Shown: piece after piece, positions 26,378-35,611 of the stretch
Position numbering within the stretch: position 1 is the stretch's first letter
How the letters are laid out: each line of letters opens with the position of its first letter
From: Silvimonas terrae
GTDB lineage: Bacteria; Pseudomonadota; Gammaproteobacteria; Burkholderiales; Chitinibacteraceae
Direction of reading: 5' to 3'
Length of the DNA stretch: 64,000 nucleotides
Assembly: GCF_014202765.1 (NCBI RefSeq)
Contig: NZ_JACHHN010000007.1
Coordinates: 90,194-154,193 of the forward strand
Program-made: the position numbers and the translations under genes
Notes under the pieces: generated by a model
What the model saw: only the letters and a program-made list of their open reading frames with translations
Told to the model about the DNA's origin: nothing
Databases searched by the model: none

Positions 26378-27120
26378 GGTGTGGGGTGTGGGGTGTGGGG
26401 TGTACAGATTGTGCGTATCACTTCTGCCTGCACGCCAAGGCCTCGTCATTCCGGCCTTGAGCCGGAATCCGGCTGCGATGCAGGCATGCTCTACGGGGAA
26501 AATTCGGAGTAGTGAGGATGATCCACCGCAAGCAGCCCGCTGGGCTGCGTACTGGATTCCCGCCTCCGCGGGAATGACGAGGTGGTGGGCGAAGTGAAAC
26601 ATTCTTGCGGGCAGATGGTTTACGGGGTTGGGTTGCTTTTGATGTTGAAGTTGCTTTTGACGTACCTCCCCTTCGGCAGCGCCGAGCATCGCAGAAAGGT
26701 GCGGGGTTTCGGCGTAAGGGTGTTTGAGGCCAAAGGCCGAGTTCCCTGGAGCCAGCCGCGCCTTGCGAGAAGCGCAGGGAATCCGCAAAGCGGGCGCTGT
26801 CGCCGGGGTCGCCTTTCTTTTGGTTACTTTTCTTGGGGCCGCCGAGGCTGGCGACCCAAAAGAAAGTGCCTTGCTGTCGGGCAACCCCCGACATCCAAAA
26901 CACCGCGCCGCAAGGCGCTAACAGCGTTTCAAGATTTTGCAGCAGTACCCAAACCGGCATTGCCGCTGGATTCCGGCTCAAGGCCGGAATGACGAGTCAG
27001 TGGGAAAGGATAGAAGTCATTAGCTAAAGCAAATATCGCCGCTGGATTCCCGCCTCCGCGGGAATGACGAAGTAGAAAAGCAGCCGCACGCAAGTGCAAC
27101 CAGCGCCCCACAACGGCGCA
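26378..27120. repeat. dispersed-repeat island inside the nar operon
   Basis: No gene is supported. Contents: a 7-bp tandem (tgtgggg x3, 26384-26404); palindromes of the type tcattccggc...gccggaatcc (26447-26470, 26969-26995) and ggattcccgcctccgcggga (26549-26570, 27042-27063); a copy of the waaF-upstream repeat (26805-26925, ggggtcgcctttctttt through ccgcgccgcaaggcgctaac); and a fragment of the 22513 element (26501-26535). Confidence 0.85.
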
Positions 27121-27135
27121 ATGGAGAACACGCAA

Positions 27136-28695
27136 ATGAAAATCCGCGCCCAAATCGCCATGGTGTTGAACCTGGACAAATGCATCGGCTGCCACACCTG
27201 TTCGGTCACCTGTAAAAACGTGTGGACCAGCCGGTTGGGCGTGGAGTACGCCTGGTTTAACAACGTCGAGACCAAACCTGGCGTCGGTTATCCCAAAGAC
27301 TGGGAAAACCAGGAGCACTGGAAAGGCGGGTGGGAGCGCAAGACCAACGGCAAGCTCAAGCTCAAACAGGGTAGCCGGCTGCAAATCCTGTTCAATCTGT
27401 TCGGCAACCCCAACCTGCCAGAGATTGACGACTACTACGAGCCGTTCACCTTCGATTACGAGTACCTGCAAACCGCGCCGGAGATGAAAACCCAGCCGGT
27501 GGCGCGGCCGATTTCCATCCTCACCGGCAAGCGGATGGAGAAGATCGAATGGGGCCCGAACTGGGAAGAAATCCTGGGCGGAGAGTTCTCCAAACGCAGC
27601 CAGGACTACAACTTTGAGTCGGTCCAGAAAGAGATTTACGGCGAGTTTGAAAACACTTTCATGATGTATTTGCCGCGCCTGTGCGAGCACTGCCTGAACC
27701 CGGCGTGCGTGGCGTCCTGTCCGTCCGGGTCGATCTACAAGCGGGAGGAAGACGGCATTGTGCTGATAGATCAGGACAAATGCCGTGGCTGGCGCATGTG
27801 CGTGTCCGGCTGCCCGTACAAGAAAATCTATTACAACTGGTCGTCCGGCAAGGCAGAGAAATGCATCTTCTGCTACCCGCGCATTGAGGCCGGCCAGCCG
27901 ACGGTGTGCTCGGAAACCTGCGTGGGCCGCATCCGCTATCTGGGCGTGTTGCTGTATGACGCAGACCGCATCGAAGAAGCTGCCAGCGCAGAAAACCCGC
28001 AAACGCTGTACGAGGAACAACTGGGCATCTTCCTGGACCCGTATTCCGAAGCCGTGCGTGAGCAAGCCCGCAAGGATGGCATCCCGGAAAACTGGCTGGA
28101 CGCCGCCCGGCAGTCCCCGGCCTACAAGATGGCGGTGGAATGGAAGATTGCCTTCCCGTTGCACCCGGAATACCGCACCTTGCCCATGGTCTGGTACGTG
28201 CCGCCGCTCTCCCCCATCCAGGCGCGCGCCAATGCCGGCGAAGTGGGCGTGAACGGGCATATTCCGGACGTCAACAGCCTGCGGATTCCCGTGCGCTATC
28301 TGGCCAATTTGTTGACAGCCGGGGCAGAGGCACCGGTGGTCTCCGCGCTGGAACGCATGCTGGCCATGCGCGCGTTCTTCCGCCAGCGCCAGCTTGAGGG
28401 CACAGATGACCTGGCCTTGCTCGATCAAGTGGGCATGAGCCTCAATCAGGTGGAAGACATGCACCGCTATCTGGCGATTGCCAATTACGAAGACCGTTTT
28501 GTCATCCCGTCCACGCACCGGGAGTACGCCGAAAACGCCTACCAATTGCGCGGCGAGTGCGGGTTCTCGTTTGGCAACGGGTGTTCTGATGGCACCACAG
28601 AGACCAGTCTGTTTGGCGGCAAGATGGGGACCAAGAAGGTGTTCCCGCTCAAGACCATCGCCGGGAATTCGCCGGAGAAAACCGTTGACTACTGA
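27136..28695 (+). CDS. narH: respiratory nitrate reductase beta subunit
   Basis: Iron-sulfur electron-transfer subunit (519 residues) carrying electrons from NarI haem to NarG. Three cysteine clusters are visible: CIGCHTCSVTC, CEHCLNPACVASCP, and CRGWRMCVSGCP with CIFCYPRIEAGQPTVCSETC (the Trp marks the 3Fe-4S site). ATG 27136 gives the family start MKIRAQIAMVLNLDKCIGC and has GGAGAA upstream; ATG 27121 and GTG 27094 are alternatives. It overlaps narJ. Confidence 0.97.
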   Translation: MKIRAQIAMVLNLDKCIGCHTCSVTCKNVWTSRLGVEYAWFNNVETKPGVGYPKDWENQEHWKGGWERKTNGKLKLKQGSRLQILFNLFGNPNLPEIDDYYEPFTFDYEYLQTAPEMKTQPVARPISILTGKRMEKIEWGPNWEEILGGEFSKRSQDYNFESVQKEIYGEFENTFMMYLPRLCEHCLNPACVASCPSGSIYKREEDGIVLIDQDKCRGWRMCVSGCPYKKIYYNWSSGKAEKCIFCYPRIEAGQPTVCSETCVGRIRYLGVLLYDADRIEEAASAENPQTLYEEQLGIFLDPYSEAVREQARKDGIPENWLDAARQSPAYKMAVEWKIAFPLHPEYRTLPMVWYVPPLSPIQARANAGEVGVNGHIPDVNSLRIPVRYLANLLTAGAEAPVVSALERMLAMRAFFRQRQLEGTDDLALLDQVGMSLNQVEDMHRYLAIANYEDRFVIPSTHREYAENAYQLRGECGFSFGNGCSDGTTETSLFGGKMGTKKVFPLKTIAGNSPEKTVDY

Positions 28696-29380
28696 ACCCG
28701 GCAGTCACGCTTTACCGCTGCGGGCGCTGGCCGCCTTGCTGACCTACCCCACGCCGGAGATGGTCGCCGCGCTGGCGGAAATCCACGCCGTGCTGATGGA
28801 GAGCCGCTTGCTGAACCAGCCGCTGAAAGAACGGCTCACGCCGCTGTGCACGCGGCTGGCCACCACAGAGCAGCTTGAACTGGAAGAAACCTGGGTGGGC
28901 CAGTTTGATCGGGGCCGGCGTACCTCGCTGCATCTGTTTGAGCATCTGCATGGCGAGTCACGCGATCGCGGCTCGGCCATGGTTGATCTGTTGCAAACCT
29001 ATGAAACCGCCGGGCTGTATCTGAAAGATGGCGAGTTGCCCGATTACCTGCCGGCGCTGCTGGAGTTCTGCAGCTGTGTGGATGCCAAAACGGCACACAC
29101 ATTCATTGCCGATTGCGCCCATCTGTTACGCCCGCTTGGGGACACCCTGGTCGCCAAAGGCAGCGACTATGCCGCCGTGCTGGAAGCCATCCTGCAACTG
29201 GGCCGGCAGGCCGGGCTGGACTGGACCAACGCCGCCCCGCCGCCCGAGCCCGAAGATATCGACAAAGAGTGGCAAGAAGAACCCGCCTTCGGCCACACCC
29301 GCTGCGGGAATGAGCCCGTAACGCAAACCATCCAGTTCATGTCGCAACCGGCCTTGCGCCGTTCAGGAGCCTCATCATGA
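28685..29380 (+). CDS. narJ: nitrate reductase assembly chaperone
   Basis: Cytoplasmic chaperone for molybdenum-cofactor insertion into NarG, 231 residues. The region LRALAALLTYPTPEMVAALA is the typical N-terminus, followed by RTSLHLFEHLHGESRDRGSA and YLPALLEFCS. The start is TTG at 28685, 8 bp before the end of narH, with CGGAG in front; no ATG is available. The C-terminus is acidic (EPEDIDKEWQEEPAF), as in many NarJ. It overlaps narI by ATGA. Confidence 0.94.
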   Translation: MTTEPGSHALPLRALAALLTYPTPEMVAALAEIHAVLMESRLLNQPLKERLTPLCTRLATTEQLELEETWVGQFDRGRRTSLHLFEHLHGESRDRGSAMVDLLQTYETAGLYLKDGELPDYLPALLEFCSCVDAKTAHTFIADCAHLLRPLGDTLVAKGSDYAAVLEAILQLGRQAGLDWTNAAPPPEPEDIDKEWQEEPAFGHTRCGNEPVTQTIQFMSQPALRRSGASS

Positions 29381-30081
29381 CCGATCCCTGGTGGCATCAG
29401 TTTCTGTTCGGTTTCTACCCCTATATTGCGCTCGCCATGTTTTTTGTCGGCAGCCTGGTGCGCTTTGACCGCGAGCAATACACGTGGGAGAGCGATTCAT
29501 CCCAACTCTTGCGCAAACGCCAGTTACGGCTGGGTTCCACACTGTTTCATCTGGGCGTGCTGGTGGTGTTCTTTGGGCATCTGGTCGGTTTTTTGATGCC
29601 CGAACCCATCGTGCTGGCGCTGATGAGCCCGCATATGCATGAAATGATGGCGATGGTGGCCGGCGGTGTGGCCGGCGTGTTTGCCCTGATCGGCATCACC
29701 GTGCTGGCTTACCGGCGTTTCACCGACCCGCGCATCTGGTCCAACACGCGCACCTCTGACGTGCTGGTGCTGGTCATTTTGTGGCTGCAACTGGCGCTGG
29801 GCCTGTTGACGGTGGTGTTCTCGCTCAACCATCTGCCCGGTTACAGCTTTGAAGTGCTGGTGCAGTACGTGCAAGGCATCGTCACCTTCCGCCCGGGTAA
29901 CGCCGACCTGCTGATCGGTGTGCCGTGGGTCTATCAGGTGCATATTTTTCTGGGGCTGACCATTTTCCTGGTGTTCCCGTTTACCCGGCTGGTGCATATC
30001 TGGAGCGGATTTGCCTCTGTGCTGTATCTGATCCGGCCGTACCAGATCGTCCGCACCCGTCGCCGCAGCCTGGAGCGCTGA
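29377..30081 (+). CDS. narI: respiratory nitrate reductase gamma subunit (cytochrome b)
   Basis: Five-helix membrane subunit (234 residues) that oxidises quinol and holds two b haems. It keeps the N-terminal FLFGFYPYIALAMFFVGSLV and the haem-ligand histidines in LFHLGVLVVFFGHLVG and VPWVYQVHIFLG through TRLVHIWS. AGGAG lies before the ATG. Ending 2 bp before the parvulin gene, it is part of the same transcript. Confidence 0.97.
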   Translation: MTDPWWHQFLFGFYPYIALAMFFVGSLVRFDREQYTWESDSSQLLRKRQLRLGSTLFHLGVLVVFFGHLVGFLMPEPIVLALMSPHMHEMMAMVAGGVAGVFALIGITVLAYRRFTDPRIWSNTRTSDVLVLVILWLQLALGLLTVVFSLNHLPGYSFEVLVQYVQGIVTFRPGNADLLIGVPWVYQVHIFLGLTIFLVFPFTRLVHIWSGFASVLYLIRPYQIVRTRRRSLER

Positions 30082-30083
30082 GC

Positions 30084-30803
30084 ATGCCCTTTGCCACCAT
30101 CAATGACACCCGGATCGAAGCCGACGATGACGCCGCGCTGCCCACTGCGGCCGTGCAAGAACTCTTGCGCCAGCGCGCGTTACACCTGGGTCTGCTGGAA
30201 GCCGAGGCTGACGAAACCCATCTGAGCGGCGCACTGGAACAACTCCTGGCGCAGGAGGTTCATGTCCCCCAGCCCGAGCCAGAGGAACTGGCGCGCTACT
30301 ATCACGCGCACATCGGCCGCTACACCGCAGGCGAACTGGTCTTTGCCTCGCACATTCTGTTGCAGATGACACCGGGTATGCCGGTACAGGCGCTGCTGGG
30401 CCGGGCGGAAGCCATTTTGCACCACGTGCAATCTCACCCTGAAGACTTTGAAGCCGCCGCGCGGGAGAACTCCAACTGCCCTTCTGGCGAAGTCGGGGGC
30501 AGTTTGGGGCAACTGCAGCGCGGGGATACGGTGCCTGAATTTGAACAAACCCTGTTTGCCGATCAGTCTGTCGGGCTCTGGCCACAACTGGTCCGCACCC
30601 GTTTTGGCTTTCACATTGTGCGCATTGACCGGCGAGAACCGGGCAAGGTGTTGCCACTGGAGCTGATTACGGAGCGCGTGCAGAAAGACCTGCAACGCCA
30701 GGCGCTGGACAAGGCGCTACGGCAATACGTGAGCGTGCTGGCGGGTGCGGCGAAGATTGAAGGGGTGATGCTGGAACAGGCGACTTCGCCGTTGATGAAT
30801 TGA
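30084..30803 (+). CDS. parvulin-type peptidyl-prolyl isomerase of the nar operon
   Basis: 239 residues, no signal peptide, so cytoplasmic. The C-terminal parvulin domain (about 95-200) shows VFASHILLQM, ENSNCPSGEVGGSLGQLQRG and RTRFGFHIVRIDRREPG, the PpiC/NifM pattern. A helical N-terminal region could hold a client. TGGAG lies before ATG 30084. Parvulins follow narI in many betaproteobacteria and pseudomonads, where they are thought to help nitrate reductase folding. That role is inferred from context. Confidence 0.9.
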   Translation: MPFATINDTRIEADDDAALPTAAVQELLRQRALHLGLLEAEADETHLSGALEQLLAQEVHVPQPEPEELARYYHAHIGRYTAGELVFASHILLQMTPGMPVQALLGRAEAILHHVQSHPEDFEAAARENSNCPSGEVGGSLGQLQRGDTVPEFEQTLFADQSVGLWPQLVRTRFGFHIVRIDRREPGKVLPLELITERVQKDLQRQALDKALRQYVSVLAGAAKIEGVMLEQATSPLMN

Positions 30804-30954
30804 TCACTCGAAGGTGCGTGGGCAGCGCCCGCGCGATGCCTCTGGCCTTGCTGGCATAGCGACATCTGGCGTATTCAATGCGCGGAAGGCATTGCTGGAT
30901 TCCCGCCTGCGCGGGAATGACGAGTCAGCGGGATGCGTGGGGTTGGGGTTGATT

Positions 30955-31033
<79 letters not shown>

Positions 31034-31150
31034 GGATTTTGACTTTCCCTCCCCGTTAAAGCCAAGCGCCGAAGAAGGGAGAGAGACCTTAGGCTCCCGA
31101 CCGACTGAGGGCAGCCCGGAGGGCCGCCAGGCTGGGGTCGCCTTTCTTTG

Positions 31151-31182
31151 GTTCCTTTCTTTGGCGAAGCAAAGAAAGGGAC
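31151..31182. repeat. hairpin sister of 102-133
   Basis: GTTCCTTTCTTTG - GCGAAG - CAAAGAAAGGGAC. Relative to 102-133 one A-T pair has become C-G by changes on both sides, and one T-A has become T-G. Confidence 0.85.
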
Positions 31183-31482
31183 GTGCTCCGGCCACCGCCG
31201 GTATCAAATGTTTTTCAACCCCGCGCCGCGAGGCGCTAACAACGGCTCAGGTTTTAACGAAGCCAAGGTGGATTGTCGCTACCGCTCCGAATCCACCCTA
31301 CGAGTTTGCCACCAGGCCACCTGCAGCAGCTAGCCCTCGGCAGCCCCCTGGATTCCGGCTCAAGGCCGGAATGACGAATCAGTGGAAAGCCAGCAAATCA
31401 TGCCTGCCAATCCGGCATTAAACATCGCGCCGCAGCGCGTAAACAGGGATTCCAGGCTTTCCGGCTGCAGCCGGCAAACCAC

Positions 31483-34400
31483 TCACTTCACCTCAAACTC
31501 CCCCGCCGGCACCGCCTTCCCCCAGTGATACCCCTGCCCCATATCGCACCCAATCGCCTTAAGCCACCCGGCCTGTTCGGCGGTCTCTACCCCTTCAGCC
31601 ACCACCGTCATCCCCATGCCATGCGCCATGGCGATGATGGATTGCACCAGCACCGCGCTGGAAGGCTTGTGGATTACATCCTTGATAAAGGAGCTATCGA
31701 TCTTGAGCGTGGTAATCGGGAAATGCGTCAGGTAACTGAGCGCAGAGTAGCCCGTGCCAAAATCATCCACCGCAATGTTCACGCCCATGGCGTAAATGGT
31801 TTCCAGCGTGGTGCGGGTGGCGGCGTGGTCTTTGAGCAGCAGGCTTTCGGTCATTTCCAGTTCCAGCCAGCGTGGGGCGCAGCCGGTTTCTGCCAGCACC
31901 TTGCGGACGGTCGCGCCCATATCGCTTTGCTGCACCTGACGCGGCGAAATATTCACCGCCACATGCAGATCACGCTGGTGGATGCGGTTCCATTCCAGCG
32001 CCACGCGGCAGGCATCGCGCAGCACGTATTCGCCAATTTCCACAATCAGGCCGGTGTCTTCGGCAATGCCGATAAAACTGTCTGGTGCCACCCAGCCACG
32101 CTCGGGATGATGCCAGCGTAGCAGGGCCTCCGCGCCGACCACCTCGCCATGCATGAAATCGAACTTGGGCTGGTAGTACACCATCAACTCACCGCGAATC
32201 AGACTGCGGCGCAAATCGGCCTCCAGCCCCAGCCGTTCATGGTCGCGCTGGCTGATTTCCTGCGAGTAAAACTGGAAGTTGTTGCGGCCTTTGGCTTTGG
32301 CGTCATACAGCGCCCCATCCGCGTTTTTGACCAGCGTTTCGGCCAGTGCCCCATCCTGCGGAAAGACGGAGATACCGATACTGCCGGTGACTACCAGCTC
32401 GCGGCCATCCAGCGTCATCGGCGTGGCCAGGCGGCCCAGAATATGGCTTGCCAGCGTACTTAAGCGGGTTTCTTCGCGGATGCCCGGCAAGACCAGAATG
32501 AATTCGTCGCCACCCAGCCGCGCCACGGTATCCGAGGCACGTACGCAGCTTTTGAGCCGCGTTGCGGTTTCACACAGCAAATCGTCCCCGGCGGAGTGAC
32601 CCAGAGTGTCATTGATGGTCTTGAAGCGGTCCAGGTCCAGCATCATCACGCCGACCTTGTCGTTGTTACGCTGTGCGTTCACAAGGGCCTGGGCGATACG
32701 GTCATTGAAGAGTGCGCGGTTGGGCAAGCCGGTGAGGACGTCGTAAAACGCCAGCGAGTGGATTTTCTGGCGATACGCCAGCAATTCCGTGATATCCCGG
32801 CCCACCGCCAGCACAGAGACCACATTACCCTGCGGGTCGAACTCCGGGTTCAGACGCATCTGCCAGGTTTTCAGCGGTTTGCCGAACTCTACATCCACCG
32901 TATCGGCCAACCCGCTTTGCAAGACGTTTGCCAGGGCGGCATTGAAGGCAGCCGGGTTTTTCAGTACCGAGCCCTCAGTGACCGGTTTATCCAGCACATC
33001 ACTGAGCAACTGGCCGGTGGCGTCGGCAAAGGCCTGGTTGGCGTAGAGCCGGCGCGTGTCGTGGTCATAGCGCACGATCAAGTCGGGCGAGTTTTCCGCC
33101 AGCGTGCGGAAATCCTGCTCGCGGGCGATCAGTTGGGTCTGGACCCGTTTGAAATCGGTGATATCGCGTCCGATGGTCAGTGCGCCACCGACCGAGCCAT
33201 CGGCATCGTGTTCAGCCACCAGCAACACGTGATAGGTCCGCATGACCTCACCGGGGGGCTGGATGGTCAGTTCGACCTCGTTATCCTGCCCGGTGGCAAT
33301 CACCTGGCGGAGCACCTTGAGAAACCGCCGCTGGCTTTGATCAGGGAAACGCTCCGGAGAAATGCGTTCCTTCGGGTCATTGGTGGTTTTGCCCAGGATC
33401 TGGTGCAGATGCGAATTCATGTAGAGAATTTCCGCATCCCGCCCATAACGGCATACGGCATCCGGTGAGTTCTCTGCCAGGGCCCGGAACTCTCGCTCAC
33501 GGTCGGCCAGCAAGCGTTCTACCCGCATGCGCTCCGTAATGTCGGCCACCAGTTCTGCATTGGCGTGCTTGAGCGCGGCGGTGCGTTTTTCGACAAGACG
33601 GCGGACTTCCACCGCCTGCAAGGCCTGACGCAGCAACCAGGCGGAGGCCAGCACGCTGAGCAGTACGCCGCCCAGCAGAGCCATCAGCGAGCCCACGTGA
33701 TTGACCAGAAACGGCACCGGCGCATATGCCACCACGTACCAGTTCTGCCCGGCCACGTTAAAGCTGCGGGTCACAATCTCCGTGTTGTGCGGGGTAAGCC
33801 AGTCCGGCCACCAGCTACGCGCCGCAGCGGCCGGCGGCTGACCGCCGGTACGGAATGCCAGGTTGTGCTCATCTTGCCGGGTGCCGGCGTAAATGCTCAG
33901 CCCGATACTGGATTTGGGATCAAATTCACCCACGCTATCGAGCAGGGTTTTAAATAGACCATCCGTACGGAACACGGCGGCTGTATCGCCAATGGCCGGG
34001 GTGCCTGGCGGGGCATTGCGCGGGTACACCGGCATCAGCATCACAAAACCACGGCGCGAGGCGTCTCCCGCATGACCCTGCGCCAGTTGCAGCAAGCCGG
34101 TGCTGGCCGGTTTGCCGGTGGCCAGGGCATTGGCCAGCGCGTCACGTTCGCCCAGATTGCGGGTGACATCCAGCCCCAACGCCGGCTCGTTGCCGGCCAG
34201 GGGTTCAAGATAATCCACCACGGTATAAATGGGCCGGCGCGGGCTGGGATACACCTTGCCGTCTTTAAGCATGGTGATGCCAAAACCGGGGTACAACGCC
34301 CGCATGCGTGCTTCATACGCCGGACGATCTTCATCCAGGATAATCCGGTGGAAATTGAACGCCTGCACGTACGGATAGCGGGCCAGCAAGGGCTGGGTAA

Positions 34401-34662
34401 AGATATGGAACTGCTCCCGCGTGACGGGGGTGTCTACCGTGACAAACAAGCGGTTGAGCACCACCAGCACCTGGGCGGAGTCGTCCAGACCATCACGGAT
34501 GGCAAAGACGCGCTCGTCGGCCTGCTGGCGGAAATCCAGCAATACCCGATCGTACTCAAGCTGCCCTACGCCCAGAAACAACAGCGCCGTAGCAGACAGC
34601 CCGGCCAGCAGGGCAAACAAGGCTGCAAAAGGAAACGCAGACAAACCGCGGGATCTGAACAA
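31483..34662 (-). CDS. CHASE-PAS-PAS-GGDEF-EAL cyclic-di-GMP protein
   Basis: 1059-residue membrane signalling protein. Order: TM helix (about 10-30), periplasmic CHASE domain (about 35-320, with RYPYVQAFNFHRII), second TM (about 325-345), two PAS domains (about 390-630), GGDEF (RLGGDEFILVLPG) and EAL (GAEALLRWHH, DDFGTGYSALSYL, KIDSSFIKD). The inhibitory RxxD site (RASD) stands five residues before GGDEF. All signature residues are kept, so both synthesis and breakdown of c-di-GMP look possible. The TTG start has AGAGGAC upstream. CHASE domains sense small extracellular ligands; the ligand is unknown. Confidence 0.93.
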   Translation of the reverse strand: MFRSRGLSAFPFAALFALLAGLSATALLFLGVGQLEYDRVLLDFRQQADERVFAIRDGLDDSAQVLVVLNRLFVTVDTPVTREQFHIFTQPLLARYPYVQAFNFHRIILDEDRPAYEARMRALYPGFGITMLKDGKVYPSPRRPIYTVVDYLEPLAGNEPALGLDVTRNLGERDALANALATGKPASTGLLQLAQGHAGDASRRGFVMLMPVYPRNAPPGTPAIGDTAAVFRTDGLFKTLLDSVGEFDPKSSIGLSIYAGTRQDEHNLAFRTGGQPPAAAARSWWPDWLTPHNTEIVTRSFNVAGQNWYVVAYAPVPFLVNHVGSLMALLGGVLLSVLASAWLLRQALQAVEVRRLVEKRTAALKHANAELVADITERMRVERLLADREREFRALAENSPDAVCRYGRDAEILYMNSHLHQILGKTTNDPKERISPERFPDQSQRRFLKVLRQVIATGQDNEVELTIQPPGEVMRTYHVLLVAEHDADGSVGGALTIGRDITDFKRVQTQLIAREQDFRTLAENSPDLIVRYDHDTRRLYANQAFADATGQLLSDVLDKPVTEGSVLKNPAAFNAALANVLQSGLADTVDVEFGKPLKTWQMRLNPEFDPQGNVVSVLAVGRDITELLAYRQKIHSLAFYDVLTGLPNRALFNDRIAQALVNAQRNNDKVGVMMLDLDRFKTINDTLGHSAGDDLLCETATRLKSCVRASDTVARLGGDEFILVLPGIREETRLSTLASHILGRLATPMTLDGRELVVTGSIGISVFPQDGALAETLVKNADGALYDAKAKGRNNFQFYSQEISQRDHERLGLEADLRRSLIRGELMVYYQPKFDFMHGEVVGAEALLRWHHPERGWVAPDSFIGIAEDTGLIVEIGEYVLRDACRVALEWNRIHQRDLHVAVNISPRQVQQSDMGATVRKVLAETGCAPRWLELEMTESLLLKDHAATRTTLETIYAMGVNIAVDDFGTGYSALSYLTHFPITTLKIDSSFIKDVIHKPSSAVLVQSIIAMAHGMGMTVVAEGVETAEQAGWLKAIGCDMGQGYHWGKAVPAGEFEVK

Positions 34663-34823
34663 GTCAGCCGTCCTCTCTTACCCGCATACAGGGCAAAGCC
34701 ATGCCATTGCCTCCAGTTGTTTGTCATTATTCCGGTAAACGCGAATCTAGCGCATGGGCCGGTTTACGGCTACGTTCACCGCGCGGGTGATGCACAGGTG
34801 GAACAAACTGGTGCATCGATGCG

Positions 34824-35459
34824 TCAGGTTCTGGTGTTGATACTGCATTGGGCATCAGGTTGACCCGGTTGTTGCAGCAGTACGGTGGCGCCTTTGTCCC
34901 AGAGCGAAAACACCCCTTCGTCCGTCCCCAACTGATAATGCGCGCCAGACGCGGCCACCACTTGCGTGAGCACCCGCGCGCCCCCAGGCAAGCCGGCATA
35001 AGCATAGCCCGCCCCGACTTGCACAAACGTAGTCTGGATCGGTGTCTCTACACCCGGGCAGTGCATCACAAACGGCCCGGTGCTGGTGCTCGCCCCGCTG
35101 TTGCGGCGCGCCCCCGGGAAATCCTGGCGCAGTTCGTCGATGCGCGTGACATAGCTGGCAGTCACGCAGGCGTCCAGGTCATCGGCTTTCCAGCAATCAT
35201 TGCGCCCCTTGATCCAGCCGCGCTGCAAGGCTTTGAGGTTGCTGCGGGCGGGCGCGGCAGCTGTTTTATCCGCGCTGGCCAGTTTGTACAGCCGGCTGGT
35301 TTCTCTATCCAGCGCGGCCAGATCGTCGTCGCCGCAGATGGCTTTTTCTACGGTGGTCGTGGCTTTGCTGCAATTGAATGCGGGTTTGGCGGCCAGGGCG
35401 CTGGTGCTGACAAACAAGGCAGCGCCAGCGCTGAGGAGATACATGGCGACAAATTTCAT
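34824..35459 (-). CDS. LprI-domain plus MliC-like lysozyme inhibitor
   Basis: 211 residues. Signal peptide (1-23, ends ALAA). Residues about 26-110 are a DUF1311/LprI domain with paired cysteines (FNCSKATTTVEKAICGDDDL, LDRETSRLYKLA, RGWIKGRNDC). Residues about 130-205 resemble MliC/PliC inhibitors of C-type lysozyme (FVMHCPG, RVLTQVVAASGAHYQLGTDE, FSLWDKGATVLL). AGGAC lies before the ATG. The predicted job is protection of the periplasmic cell wall from host or competitor lysozyme. The MliC assignment is by pattern, less certain than LprI. Confidence 0.82.
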   Translation of the reverse strand: MKFVAMYLLSAGAALFVSTSALAAKPAFNCSKATTTVEKAICGDDDLAALDRETSRLYKLASADKTAAAPARSNLKALQRGWIKGRNDCWKADDLDACVTASYVTRIDELRQDFPGARRNSGASTSTGPFVMHCPGVETPIQTTFVQVGAGYAYAGLPGGARVLTQVVAASGAHYQLGTDEGVFSLWDKGATVLLQQPGQPDAQCSINTRT

Positions 35460-35611
35460 GGGTTGTCCTGAAAGAGAAGAATGACCGTTTTGTCATTCAA
35501 GCACGGTTTGTCCTTGACTGCCGGTCAAGAGTTTCTTTCGACTCAGGCGGTTTTTCCAGGCGCGCTACAGCGATAGTCTGAGGGCCTTCTCTTAAAACAC
35601 AACGAACCATC

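Noticed and set aside
26929-28545. 538-codon minus-strand frame over narH and the repeat island
   Set aside because: Antisense to narH, and its end lies in repeats.
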